Source: Nocardia sp. BSTN01 (GTDB lineage Bacteria > Actinomycetota > Actinomycetes > Mycobacteriales > Mycobacteriaceae). From it: 46,586 nucleotides of DNA. Positions 32,105 through 40,903 of this stretch are shown here, in pieces (the stretch's first letter is position 1; each line of letters begins with the position of its first letter). The position numbers and the translations under genes were made by a program. Below the pieces are notes generated by a model, which searched no databases, was not told where the DNA came from, and saw only the letters and a list, made by a program, of their open reading frames with translations. Location: contig NZ_JADKYP010000051.1 in assembly GCF_015354405.1 (NCBI RefSeq), positions 1 through 46,586 of the forward strand. Direction: 5' to 3'.

Positions 32105-32806
32105 GTGGCCACCGACCGGATTCTGGTCATCGTCACCAATGCCGGGGAATACGAGAAGGTCGGCTATCGCACCGGGCTGTGGCTCGGCGAGCTGACCCAC
32201 TTCTACGACTACGTCACCGAACACGGCTATACCGTCGACATCGCCAGTCCCGCAGGTGGATTCGTGCCCATCGATCCGGAGAGCCTGGCCCACGACGTCC
32301 TCGCCGATCTCGGCACCGATCGCCGCTACCGCGACCGGGAATTCATGAATCTGCTCGACCGCACGCGCAGTATCGGCGAGGTCGAGGTCGAGGATTACGA
32401 CGCCATCTACTTCACCGGCGGGCACGGGGTGATGTTCGACTTCGGCGGTGACGATCTGGGCGCGCTCACCGCGGCATTCCACGACAGCGGCCGCGTCGTG
32501 TCGGCGGTGTGCCACGGTCCGGTCGGGTTGCTGAACGTTCCGCTGGAGAGCGGGGCGGCGCTGATCGGCGGGCGGCGGGTGACCGGATTCTCGTGGCCGG
32601 AAGAGGAAGCCGCCCAGCGCGCCGACGCGGTACCGTTCAGTCTTCAGGACGAACTCGTGAAATTGGGCGCCGACTACAGCATGGCCGACGAGCCGTTCGC
32701 GCCTTACGTCGTCACCGACGGGCGGCTGATCACCGGTCAGAACCCCGCCAGTGCGCGCGGCGTGGCCGAAGCGGTGGTCGCGACCCTGAGAGGAGATCAG
32801 CGGTGA
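32105..32806 (+). CDS. DJ-1/PfpI family (type 1 glutamine amidotransferase-like) protein
   Basis: 233 residues. The nucleophile elbow reads SAVCHGPVGLLN, with Cys near residue 138, and is preceded by FTGGHGVMFDF; an acidic residue in NAGEYEKVGYRTGLWLGEL fits the family's catalytic Glu. This is the Hsp31-like branch, whose members show glyoxalase-III, deglycase or chaperone activity. Which applies here is unknown. The GTG at 32105 has GGAAGGAG upstream; an upstream open frame to 31430 is a shadow of the MarR gene. The stop overlaps the start of the zinc-finger gene (GTGA), so the two are made together. The cytosolic location is inferred from the lack of a signal peptide. Confidence 0.88.
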   Translation: MATDRILVIVTNAGEYEKVGYRTGLWLGELTHFYDYVTEHGYTVDIASPAGGFVPIDPESLAHDVLADLGTDRRYRDREFMNLLDRTRSIGEVEVEDYDAIYFTGGHGVMFDFGGDDLGALTAAFHDSGRVVSAVCHGPVGLLNVPLESGAALIGGRRVTGFSWPEEEAAQRADAVPFSLQDELVKLGADYSMADEPFAPYVVTDGRLITGQNPASARGVAEAVVATLRGDQR

Positions 32807-33153
32807 ACGATTCCGGCAGCGATATCGACGTCGAGGTGCCCGCCAGTGGAACCGGTTGCGCCGAGTGCGTCGCCGCCGGCGGCTGGTGGGTGCATCTGCG
32901 TCGGTGCGCGCGCTGCGGGCATGTGGGTTGCTGCGACACCTCCCCCGCCCAGCACGCCACCGCCCATTTCCGCAGCACCGGACATCCGATCATCCAGAGC
33001 TTCGAACCGGGCGAGGACTGGTTCTACGACTACCGCGACGGCGCGGTCGGCGAAGGGCCGGAACTCGCGCCGCCGACCAGTCACCCGGAGACGCAGCCGG
33101 TGCCGGGGCCCGCGGGGAAGGTGCCCGCCGACTGGCAGGACCACATTCACTGA
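32803..33153 (+). CDS. UBP-type zinc finger protein
   Basis: 116 residues. CAECVAAGGWWVHLRRC-ARCGHVGCCD, followed by HATAHFRSTGHPII, gives the Cys/His pattern of a ZnF-UBP domain, which in eukaryotes binds the free C-terminus of ubiquitin. Actinobacteria carry many stand-alone copies of unknown role. The C-terminal 45 residues are Pro-rich and probably disordered. The start overlaps the DJ-1 stop, so the two products likely act together. Whether the domain reads a C-terminal glycine tag in this host (for example on a ubiquitin-like protein) is open. Confidence 0.85.
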   Translation: MNDSGSDIDVEVPASGTGCAECVAAGGWWVHLRRCARCGHVGCCDTSPAQHATAHFRSTGHPIIQSFEPGEDWFYDYRDGAVGEGPELAPPTSHPETQPVPGPAGKVPADWQDHIH

Positions 33154-33244
33154 CAGCGCGGCGTCGGGCCCCAGGGGACGGGAGCGATCGGGCTTGCCGC
33201 CGATCTCGTTCCGGGGCCGCGCGGTTCGCTCCGTTGGGCTGCGT

Positions 33245-33706
33245 TCAGTGTTCGTCGTAGCGGATGCTGTGCGCTGCGGCGATCGGGTTGATCTTGCGTG
33301 GGTCGAGTGCGCCGCCGGTGAGTACGGTGGGGCCCGCTTCGAACAGATCTTCCAGATAGCATTCCCATCCGCCCGGCGACGATATCTGGAGCACTGTGGG
33401 CGGCGGGTCCGAGACCGCGCGTAGGGCGTGCGGAATGCCGTGTGGCAGTAGGACGAACGTGCCCGCCGGTGCGACGAACGACCGGTCGTCGAAGTCGACT
33501 CCGAGCTCACCGCTGAGCACGTAGATGCTTTCGTCTGCTACCTCGTGCGTGTGTCGCGGGATGTCGCGGGCCAGGGTCACCTCGAGCAGTGAGAATCGGC
33601 CCTCGGTGTCGGCTGTGGTGGCCTTGACCGCGAAGGCGGGTGGCATCGGAACCCGCCCAGGGCGCACCTCGCCCGGACCCAAGTGGAGAAATCTGTTGTG
33701 CGACAT
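33245..33706 (-). CDS. Cupin domain protein
   Basis: 153 residues from the ATG at 33706, which has GGGAAGG upstream; longer in-frame starts run into the divergent TetR promoter. The beta-barrel motif PRHTHEVADESIYVLSGE gives the metal-binding His/Glu set, and the second motif reads LLPHGIPHALRAV with a third His. Such single cupins bind a metal and act as small dioxygenases, isomerases or binding proteins; the substrate is unknown. It is divergent from a TetR gene over a 76-bp intergenic stretch that holds a near-perfect palindrome, so it is probably the TetR target. Confidence 0.85.
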   Translation of the reverse strand: MSHNRFLHLGPGEVRPGRVPMPPAFAVKATTADTEGRFSLLEVTLARDIPRHTHEVADESIYVLSGELGVDFDDRSFVAPAGTFVLLPHGIPHALRAVSDPPPTVLQISSPGGWECYLEDLFEAGPTVLTGGALDPRKINPIAAAHSIRYDEH

Positions 33707-33731
33707 CGTGGTAGCCTTCCCGCGGGACAAA

Positions 33732-33754
33732 ACGGAACCGGAATCCGCTTCCGT
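33732..33754. promoter_or_regulatory. TetR operator candidate (23-bp palindrome)
   Basis: Arms ACGGAACCGGA and TCCGCTTCCGT around a single central base; 10 of 11 base pairs match. It lies midway between the divergent cupin and TetR starts. Size, symmetry and position are those of a TetR dimer site that would control both genes. Confidence 0.65.
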
Positions 33755-33782
33755 CTCGATGGTAGCCGGAAAGGACGGACAG

Positions 33783-34355
33783 GTGTCAACACCCGCGACG
33801 CCACGAAGAACCCGCGCCGACGCGGCCCGCAACCGCGATCGCCTCCTGCGCGCGGCTCGAGAAGTGTTCGCCGAGAAGGGCTCTCAGGCGCAGTTGCCCG
33901 ATGTGGCACGCGCCGCGGGGGTCGGGGTCGGCACGGTCTATCGCCACTTCCCCACCCTCGCCGAGCTCGTCGACGCGGCGGCCGAGCAACGCTTCGCGGA
34001 GATCGAGAACTACGCTCGCGCAGAGTGTCTCGCTCACGCCGGCGAGGGGCTGCGACGCTATCTGACGCATGTGGGTGAGCTGCTCAGCGCCGATCAGGGC
34101 CTGTCCGCGGCCGTCGAAGCCGCCCGCCGATCGCCCGGCAGCGAGCCGCGCGGATCCGCTCGCGCCCGGCTGGAAACCGTTGTCGGCGAGATCATCACGC
34201 GCGATCGCGAGGCCGGTGCGCTGCGGCAGGATTGCACGGCCGCGGACGCCTACATGCTCGTCGGTGCGATCTCGGCGACGATCCGCACCGGCAGCGGAGA
34301 CTGGCGGCGCCTGCTGGACCTGATGCTCGACGGTCTGCGCCCGCGCAACGCGTAG
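33783..34355 (+). CDS. TetR family transcriptional regulator
   Basis: 190 residues from the GTG at 33783, with AAAGGA 6-10 nt upstream; an ATG at 33759 is a weaker alternative. The N-terminal helix-turn-helix is clear: RDRLLRAAREVFAEKG, LPDVARAAGVGVGTVYRHFP, TLAELVDAA. The C-terminal helical ligand domain (about 70-185) is variable, as usual. It lies divergent from the cupin gene with a shared palindrome and directly upstream of a P450 gene. It is likely a repressor of the cupin and itself, and possibly of the P450 gene. The inducer is unknown. Confidence 0.9.
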   Translation: MSTPATPRRTRADAARNRDRLLRAAREVFAEKGSQAQLPDVARAAGVGVGTVYRHFPTLAELVDAAAEQRFAEIENYARAECLAHAGEGLRRYLTHVGELLSADQGLSAAVEAARRSPGSEPRGSARARLETVVGEIITRDREAGALRQDCTAADAYMLVGAISATIRTGSGDWRRLLDLMLDGLRPRNA

Positions 34356-34421
34356 CCGTCGTGGATCAGATGAGTTGGCTCGGGGCCGAGGGTTGGCGAT
34401 ACCGCCATACGGTCGGATTGA

Positions 34422-34513
34422 CACCTGTAAGGTGCAGGCTGCCGGGGTCCTGACACGGCGCCCGGCAACCGCCGACAGGCGATCTCGTGGTGTGGGCAAG
34501 GAGGTGACACCTC
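34422..34513 (+). promoter_or_regulatory. Structured leader of the P450 gene with ribosome-site hairpin
   Basis: Four hairpins follow one another: CACCT-GTA-AGGTG (34422-34434), GCCGGG/CCCGGC (34441-34466), CGCC-GACA-GGCG (34470-34481) and GAGGTG-A-CACCTC (34501-34513). The last contains the AGGAGG-type ribosome binding site and ends right at the GTG. The 5' CACCT could also pair with the ribosome-site AGGTG. This suggests translational control, by an RNA switch or an RNA-binding factor. Confidence 0.4.
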
Positions 34514-35740
34514 GTGGACGAGGGCATCGACCTCACCGACCTGGACCGGTTCACCAGCGGATTTCCGCATCCGATATTCGATCGGCTGCGACGCGAGGCG
34601 CCGGTCTGGTTCCATCCGCCCACCGCGCACAGCCCCGGCGGCGACGGTTTCTGGGTGCTCAGCCGCTATACCGACATCGTCGCCGCGGCCACCGACACCA
34701 CGGTCTTCTCCTCCGAATCCGGCGGCGGACGCGACGGCGGCGGCACGACACTCGAGGATATGCCGCTGGGTGCGCCGGTCGGGGCGCTACTGAACATGAT
34801 GGACGATCCCCGCCACGCGAAGATCCGGCGTCTGCTCGCACCCAGCACCACCCCCCGAGCGCTGCGGCGGATCGAGGACGACCTGCGCCGGCGCGCGGCC
34901 GACATCGTGGATGCGGCGGTCGCCAAGGGCGAGTGCGACTTTCTCACCGATGTGGCCGCGGAACTGCCACTGCAGGCCGTCGCCGAGCTGGCCGGTGTGC
35001 CGCAAGCCGATCGCCACGAACTGATGAACTGGGCGAACGTCACCCTGGACTACGACGGCCGCGAAGTCGGCGAGGTCGACGACCGTCTCGCCCGCGCTCA
35101 GGCCCGCATGTTCGCCTACGCCGCGGACCTGCTGCAGCGCAAACGCGGCGCGCCGGGTGCGGATCTGCTGTCGGTGATCACCCACGCCCTCGTCGAGGAC
35201 GAGCCGCTGACCGACGCCGAGCAGCACCTGTTCTTGAGCCTGATCGTCGCCGCGGGCAGCGAGACCACCCGCAACTCCATCGCTCTCGGGGCGGCCGCGC
35301 TCAGCGAATCGCCGCAGCTGTGGAAACAGTTGCAGCAGGACAGGACTCGCCTTCCGGCGGCGGTCGAGGAGATGTTGCGCTGGGCGTCGTCGACCCCCTA
35401 CAACCGGCGCACCGCCACCACGGAGGTGTGGATCGGCGGCCACCGCATCGCCGCCGGTGACAAGGTCACGCTGTGGTGGGCCTCGGCCAACCGCGACGAC
35501 AGTGTGTTCACCGACGCCCACCGGTTCGACATCACCCGAAACCCCAATCCGCACCTGGCTTTCGGGCGTGGCGTGCACTTCTGCCTGGGCGCCTCGCTCG
35601 CGCGGATGGAGATGCGGGTCCTGTTCGACGCGCTGCTCGATCGGGTCGAAACCCTCACTCCGCGGGGGCCCGTCGAGTACGTCCGCAGCAACAAACACAC
35701 CGGTATCCGGCATATGCCGGTCACGATCGGTGCACGGTGA
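34514..35740 (+). CDS. Cytochrome P450
   Basis: 408 residues, soluble bacterial class. The I-helix oxygen-binding segment is IVAAGSETTRNS, the K-helix ExxR is EEMLRW, and the haem-ligand loop is FGRGVHFCLGASLAR with the axial Cys near residue 355. All essential motifs are present. The loop before the haem Cys (NPHLAFGRGVHFC) resembles CYP125/142/124-type enzymes that hydroxylate sterol or fatty chains, but the subfamily cannot be fixed by eye. The GTG start is preceded by AGGAGG within a hairpin. The next gene, a phosphotransferase-like protein, follows after 48 nt, so they are probably co-transcribed. No ferredoxin or reductase gene is adjacent. Confidence 0.95.
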   Translation: MDEGIDLTDLDRFTSGFPHPIFDRLRREAPVWFHPPTAHSPGGDGFWVLSRYTDIVAAATDTTVFSSESGGGRDGGGTTLEDMPLGAPVGALLNMMDDPRHAKIRRLLAPSTTPRALRRIEDDLRRRAADIVDAAVAKGECDFLTDVAAELPLQAVAELAGVPQADRHELMNWANVTLDYDGREVGEVDDRLARAQARMFAYAADLLQRKRGAPGADLLSVITHALVEDEPLTDAEQHLFLSLIVAAGSETTRNSIALGAAALSESPQLWKQLQQDRTRLPAAVEEMLRWASSTPYNRRTATTEVWIGGHRIAAGDKVTLWWASANRDDSVFTDAHRFDITRNPNPHLAFGRGVHFCLGASLARMEMRVLFDALLDRVETLTPRGPVEYVRSNKHTGIRHMPVTIGAR

Positions 35741-36925
<1,185 letters not shown>

Positions 36926-36929
36926 ACCG

Positions 36930-37328
36930 CTACCGCCCCGAGGCGAGGTAGTCGAGGATGATCTCGTTCACCGTCTCCGGTTTCTCCAGGTGCAGGAAAT
37001 GCCCGGCGTCGTCGATGCGGACGAGGCGGCTGCCCGCGGGCAGGTGCCGGTCCAGAGCGTGGAAGAAGCCGGGCCGCAGGCAGCCGTCGGTGGCGCCGTA
37101 GAGCTGCAGGATCGGGTGGATCGGTGGCGACATCAGCAGCCGGTCGAGGTCGCGGGGCCGCGTCGAGCTCGGGCGGACCAGTTGCCGGTAGTAGCCGATG
37201 ATCGCGGAGCGGTGCTGCGGCGGTGCGGCCGCGGCGAGGTGGGCGAGGTCGTCGGTGGCGGCGTATCCGGGAGACCAGCGGCGCCACAGGAATGCGGTCA
37301 GCGGGGCGATGATCCAGGCCGGGGTGGG
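36930..37328 (-). pseudogene. Alpha/beta hydrolase, C-terminal remnant
   Basis: 133 codons. It begins PTPAWIIAPLTAFLWRRWSPGY (cap domain), then LYGATDGCLRP with the catalytic Asp, and AGHFLHLEKPETVNEIILDYL with the catalytic His and normal C-terminus. The N-terminal half with the oxyanion hole and the nucleophile Ser is missing; intact relatives are near 290 residues. Two in-frame TAG codons lie directly upstream (37329-37334), and the homology stops there, so this marks a deletion junction. The first in-frame ATG (37133) would give only 67 residues. It converges on the phosphotransferase gene with 4 nt between them. Confidence 0.8.
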
Positions 37329-37456
37329 CTACTACGGCTACCGGGAGATGGCGGTCCGGCTGACCTCGGTGGCCCGCCTGCTCCTGACGGCCGGCAACCG
37401 CTGAGCCGATCCACGCGGGTACCACATTTTCGCCCGGAGGGTCCGAGTTGCCGGTC

Positions 37457-37559
37457 TAGACTGCTGCGGATCAGCCGATGAGATTCCCGAGATCCTCGCC
37501 CGGGATTCTCGCACCGGAAACGAGCGACGGCCGGGCAACCGGCCGGGTGCGAGGGTGAG
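37457..37559 (+). promoter_or_regulatory. Structured leader of the GGDEF gene (riboswitch-like)
   Basis: A TAGACT element at 37457-37462 could start a leader of about 94 nt. Stem A: GAGATTCCCG (37480-37489) with CGGGATTCTC (37501-37510), one U-U mismatch. Stem B: CTCGCAC (37508-37514) with GTGCGAG (37547-37553), perfect. Inside B a hairpin GGCCGG-GCAA-CCGGCC (37529-37544) has a GNRA loop. A and B share bases 37508-37510, so they exclude each other. B covers part of the GAGGGTGAG ribosome binding site of the ATG at 37563. No match to a riboswitch class known to me. Confidence 0.5.
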
Positions 37560-37562
37560 TCG

Positions 37563-38663
37563 ATGAATGGCGGCAAGACACTGCGGGCCTGGTGGAACGA
37601 TCCGGTCGACTACCGCTGGCTGGTACGCAGCCTGACGGCCCGATCGGCGCTGGGGCCGTTGAAAGTGCTGGTCGGTGTCGCCGGCGCGATGATCGCGGCG
37701 ATGGGAGCGGTGATCACCGGATCGCCGGTGGGCCCGCCCGGCCATCCCGGTATCGCGTCCACGGTCGGGGTGTCGTGCGGGACGCTGTGGGCACTGCGCT
37801 GGTGGTTGCTGCGCTGGCCCGGCAAAACCGAATCGCTGCTGCTGATCGGCGGCGCCGACGTGCTGTTCATTCTGGAATTCCTGCAGGTGCCCGATCGGGT
37901 GTTCGCGGCGATGGGCACGGTACTGCTCGTGGTCACCGGCAGTTACCTCGGCTTCTTCCACAACGCGCGGGCGTTGGCGGCGCATTCGGTGTGGTCGCTG
38001 CTGGCGGTGATCGTGATGTCGGTGCGCATCGCCACCGGCGGCGGGCAACTGCGGCTGGCGCTCGCGGTCGGGTTGCTGCTGTTCGTGTCGGTGGTCAGCG
38101 CCGTTCCCGCACTGCAGATCCTCTACTGGCTGCTGCGCACCGAATCGATGTCGGATCCGCTGACCGAGCTGCTGAACCGCCGCGGCCTCGAGATCCGGCT
38201 CCCGCTGCTGGTCGACCAGCACCCCGCGATCAGTGTCATGACCTTCGACCTCGACAAATTCAAAAGCGTCAACGACACCTGGGGACACCGCGTCGGCGAC
38301 ACCGTGCTCGTGCGGACCGCCCGGCGCCTGCACGAGGCCGCCGGACGAACCGCGGTGGTGGCCCGGACCGGCGGTGAGGAATTCGTGGTCGCCACGCCGA
38401 TCGCCGCCGACGCCGCCCACGCCGAGGCCGAACGCTTGCGCCGCACCGTCGCCGAACCGTCCGGCACCACGGTCGAGGTCACCGCCAGCGTCGGTGTCGC
38501 GGTCTACGACGCGACGACCTGCCCGCGATGCCCGCGACCGACACCGGACCGGCTGCTGCAATCCGCCGACGCCGCCATGTACCGGGCGAAACAGGCCGGG
38601 GGAAATCTGGTGGTGGTCGAAGACCTCACCCCGCCGCCGGATCACCACCGGGTTACCGGATAA
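37563..38663 (+). CDS. Membrane-bound diguanylate cyclase (GGDEF protein)
   Basis: 366 residues. Residues 1-190 hold about six membrane helices (e.g. VLVGVAGAMIAAMGAVI, SLLLIGGADVLFILEFL, LALAVGLLLFVSVVSAVPAL). The GGDEF domain follows at 195-350: DPLTELLNRRG, FDLDKFKSVNDTWGHRVGD for metal and GTP binding, and the active motif RTGGEEFVV. The GGEEF form is catalytically competent, so it should make cyclic di-GMP from two GTP. The inhibitory RxxD site that normally precedes the motif is not present (RTAVVAR). No EAL domain is attached. The 5' leader is strongly structured. A His-rich small protein starts 4 nt after the stop. Confidence 0.92.
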   Translation: MNGGKTLRAWWNDPVDYRWLVRSLTARSALGPLKVLVGVAGAMIAAMGAVITGSPVGPPGHPGIASTVGVSCGTLWALRWWLLRWPGKTESLLLIGGADVLFILEFLQVPDRVFAAMGTVLLVVTGSYLGFFHNARALAAHSVWSLLAVIVMSVRIATGGGQLRLALAVGLLLFVSVVSAVPALQILYWLLRTESMSDPLTELLNRRGLEIRLPLLVDQHPAISVMTFDLDKFKSVNDTWGHRVGDTVLVRTARRLHEAAGRTAVVARTGGEEFVVATPIAADAAHAEAERLRRTVAEPSGTTVEVTASVGVAVYDATTCPRCPRPTPDRLLQSADAAMYRAKQAGGNLVVVEDLTPPPDHHRVTG

Positions 38664-38666
38664 CCC

Positions 38667-38912
38667 ATGACCCATGCGTGGGCGGCGCCCGCGACCTCGG
38701 CGGCGGATGTGCTGACCGTGTTCACCCCCGGGATCGAGCGGTTCGACTACTTCCGGCTCGGCGACCGCATCCGCCAGGGCCTGGCCGATCCGGCCGAGAT
38801 AGTGCACGGCGAAGGGTGCGGGCACGTCGCCATCCCGCACGACGATCACGTCGACTATCTCCACGACGGCCATCGCCACGCGGCACACGACGGCCACTAC
38901 GACGAACGCTGA
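38667..38912 (+). CDS. His-rich small protein, possible metal binder
   Basis: 81 residues. The N-terminal half is ordinary (SAADVLTVFTPGIERFDYFR). The C-terminal half is very rich in His and Asp: GEGCGHVAIPHDDHVDYLHD followed by GHRHAAHDGHYDER. Such endings occur in small actinobacterial proteins often labelled zinc-related and are suited to binding zinc, nickel or cobalt. There is no signal peptide or membrane helix. It starts 4 nt after the GGDEF stop without a clear ribosome binding site, so it is probably translated by coupling. A link between metal level and the cyclic-di-GMP enzyme is an attractive but unproven reading. Confidence 0.7.
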   Translation: MTHAWAAPATSAADVLTVFTPGIERFDYFRLGDRIRQGLADPAEIVHGEGCGHVAIPHDDHVDYLHDGHRHAAHDGHYDER

Positions 38913-38958
38913 CACTTACGACCGGTGTGCGTCGAAAACTGCACGGCGCCTTGGTGTT

Positions 38959-39267
38959 TCAGCAGTCCGGTTTCGACGCCCGCAGGGAGAGCAGCAACGG
39001 CACCCGCGGTTGTCCGGGCGGCAGGCGATACTGTCCGCTCTCCGCGGTCAGGGTGTGGAACCGCGGGTACAGCAAGTGCAGCAAGCGTTTTCCGTGCACG
39101 TCGCCGACCTCGTCGAGTTCGAATGCGCGCAGCGCCTCCGCGCCGGCGACGAACCGGTCCACATCGTAGAACTCGCTCGTGAGGTGAATCGGCACGCGCT
39201 CATCCCAATTGGCGCGGTTGAGTTCCACCCACTGTCCGGCACGCGCGTCGACGCTCACGCCGCGCAC
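38959..39267 (-). pseudogene. SAM-dependent methyltransferase with internal deletion
   Basis: 102 codons with start and end of a normal gene but no middle. The first 60 residues, including WVELNRANWDERVPIHL and VGDVHGKRLLHL, match the N-terminus of a class I methyltransferase family of about 270 residues. The sequence then jumps to YPRFHTLTAESGQYRLPPG and RVPLLLSLRASKP, the typical C-terminus of the same family. About 170 residues, including most of the SAM-binding fold, are lost. The frame is kept across the junction near 39080, so a short protein could still be made, but it cannot bind SAM. Confidence 0.7.
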
Positions 39268-39315
39268 AGTAGCCCGGCCCGGCGCCTGTCTCCATCGGTT
39301 TTCGCCGGCCGGAGC

Positions 39316-40845
39316 TCACCCGGTGCGGATCGACAAGGCGATGAGCATTGCCGTGCGTTTGGCCGGATCGTCCGGATCGAGGAAGTCCAGTTCACGCATC
39401 CGCCGCATCCGGTGACGCACGGTGTTGGGGTGGACGTCGAGGGTGCGGGCCGCGGTGTTCGGATCGCCGTGGGCTTCCAGCCAGGCCTTCAACGTGGGCA
39501 GATAGTGGGTGCCGGCTCGCTCGTCGATCTCCGCCAGCTGGGCGACGGGGTCCCGGGACGGCAGCCGGCCGGTGGAGGCCATCGACCGTAGCCGCTGGAT
39601 CAGGACCCGATCCCAGGCGGTGTCGTAGCAGGCCGGTGCCGGGGTGGTGGCCGCCGGCAGCGCCATGCACTCGTCGGCCTCCTGACGGCTCGCGGGCAAC
39701 TCCCGCGCGTCGGCGGTGCCGCCGATGCCGGCCACGACGCTCATGTGCGCGGGCAGGCTCGCGGCGATATCGGCGATCCACCGATACGCCGGCGCCGGAT
39801 CGTCACCGGCGGGCAGCAGTGTGTAGACGGTATTGCCGAACAGGGTGCTGCGGCCCAGGCGCGACCAGCCGAAACCGGTGGTGGCGCGTTCGAACGCGAG
39901 CAGGATGCCGGCGTTGCGTTCCTGCTCGGCATGCGCCTGCAAGGCGATGACGCGAAGATCGCGGGCCGGGATGCCGAGTTTGCCGATCGCGGCCTCCGCG
40001 TCGGGGCTGCCCTCGATCAACTCGATGACCAGTTCGGACTCCACCTGCCGTTCGAGGTCGGCACTGACCCGCGACCGCAGCAGATGCAGCGCGACGGTGT
40101 GCGCGCCCTCCTGCAGGATTCGGGCCCGATCCGCCGACAGCGGCTCGCGACCGGACACCCACACCGAACCCAGCAGCTCCCGGCCCGCGCGCACCGCGGC
40201 CACCGTGCGCCCGTGCAGTCCGTGTTCGGGTGCCGGCGGGATGTAGCGCGGCGAATCGGAGCGGGCCAGATGCGCGAAGATGCCCTGCTCCTCGAAGAAT
40301 CGCCGCACGCGATCGGGCATGCGCCGCCCGAGGATGGTGTCCGAGCGGACCGGGTCGGTGTCGTGGTGCGCGGTGGAGTAGGCCATCACGCGCGAGAGCT
40401 GATCCTCGATGGTGACCGGCCCGTCGAGGGAGGCGGAGATGGTGTCGGCGAGGGCGAACAGATCGCTGGGCCCGCGCCCGGATTCGGTTTCGCGGCCCTC
40501 GAGCACGAGCCCGTAGACGACCGAGGCGATCTGGCTCCAGGACACGCTCGGGTCGACGGTCATCAGCGCCGGCCCGCGATCATCGAGCAGCTGCCGGATC
40601 CGGGCATCCGGTGTCTCGGAGGTGCGCGCCACGATCACGCGGGCGCGGGCGTCCACACCCAGGGTGAGGGCTTCGGCGAGGTCGGCCGCGCCGACGGCGA
40701 GGAATACGTCGCCGGTGGCCGCGTGCGGGCGGATCGGGTCGTGCACCGCGACGCTGTGGATCTCGACGGCGCGATCCACGACGGTGCCGTGCAGGCGGGC
40801 GCCGTAGCGGCTCACGATATTGATCAACCGGTCCAATTTGACCAT
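39316..40845 (-). CDS. PucR family transcriptional regulator
   Basis: 509 residues. The N-terminal PucR-type sensor part (about 1-130) reads RLHGTVVDRAVEIHSVAVHD and GDVFLAVG. A central GGDEF-like CdaR region follows, and the C-terminal helix-turn-helix is WLEAHGDPNTAARTLDVHPN then TVRHRMRRMREL. This is the usual architecture of PucR/CdaR regulators, which control purine, diacid or amino-acid catabolism. It is divergent from a Gre-like gene; no catabolic operon is adjacent, so its target is not clear. Three ACAAT/ATTGT half-sites in the divergent promoter may be its binding sites. The only usable in-frame start is the ATG at 40845. Confidence 0.9.
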   Translation of the reverse strand: MVKLDRLINIVSRYGARLHGTVVDRAVEIHSVAVHDPIRPHAATGDVFLAVGAADLAEALTLGVDARARVIVARTSETPDARIRQLLDDRGPALMTVDPSVSWSQIASVVYGLVLEGRETESGRGPSDLFALADTISASLDGPVTIEDQLSRVMAYSTAHHDTDPVRSDTILGRRMPDRVRRFFEEQGIFAHLARSDSPRYIPPAPEHGLHGRTVAAVRAGRELLGSVWVSGREPLSADRARILQEGAHTVALHLLRSRVSADLERQVESELVIELIEGSPDAEAAIGKLGIPARDLRVIALQAHAEQERNAGILLAFERATTGFGWSRLGRSTLFGNTVYTLLPAGDDPAPAYRWIADIAASLPAHMSVVAGIGGTADARELPASRQEADECMALPAATTPAPACYDTAWDRVLIQRLRSMASTGRLPSRDPVAQLAEIDERAGTHYLPTLKAWLEAHGDPNTAARTLDVHPNTVRHRMRRMRELDFLDPDDPAKRTAMLIALSIRTG

Positions 40846-40903
40846 CGGTGCAGCTCACGGCTCCTTCCGGGGCGTCGGGCCACCGCCGCCCTGTCCGGGA
40901 ACG

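Noticed and set aside
34436-34513. SAM-type riboswitch in the P450 leader (contains CCCGGCAACC)
   Set aside because: GGCAACC recalls SAM riboswitches, but the remaining core (P1, kink-turn, matching GGTGC and pseudoknot partner) could not be laid out, and the gene has no link to SAM or methionine. Kept only as an unclassified structured leader.
37198-37404. 68-codon plus-strand ORF over the hydrolase remnant
   Set aside because: Its first two thirds are antisense to the hydrolase remnant. Only the last 25 codons could be a real gene tail, which is noted in the findings.
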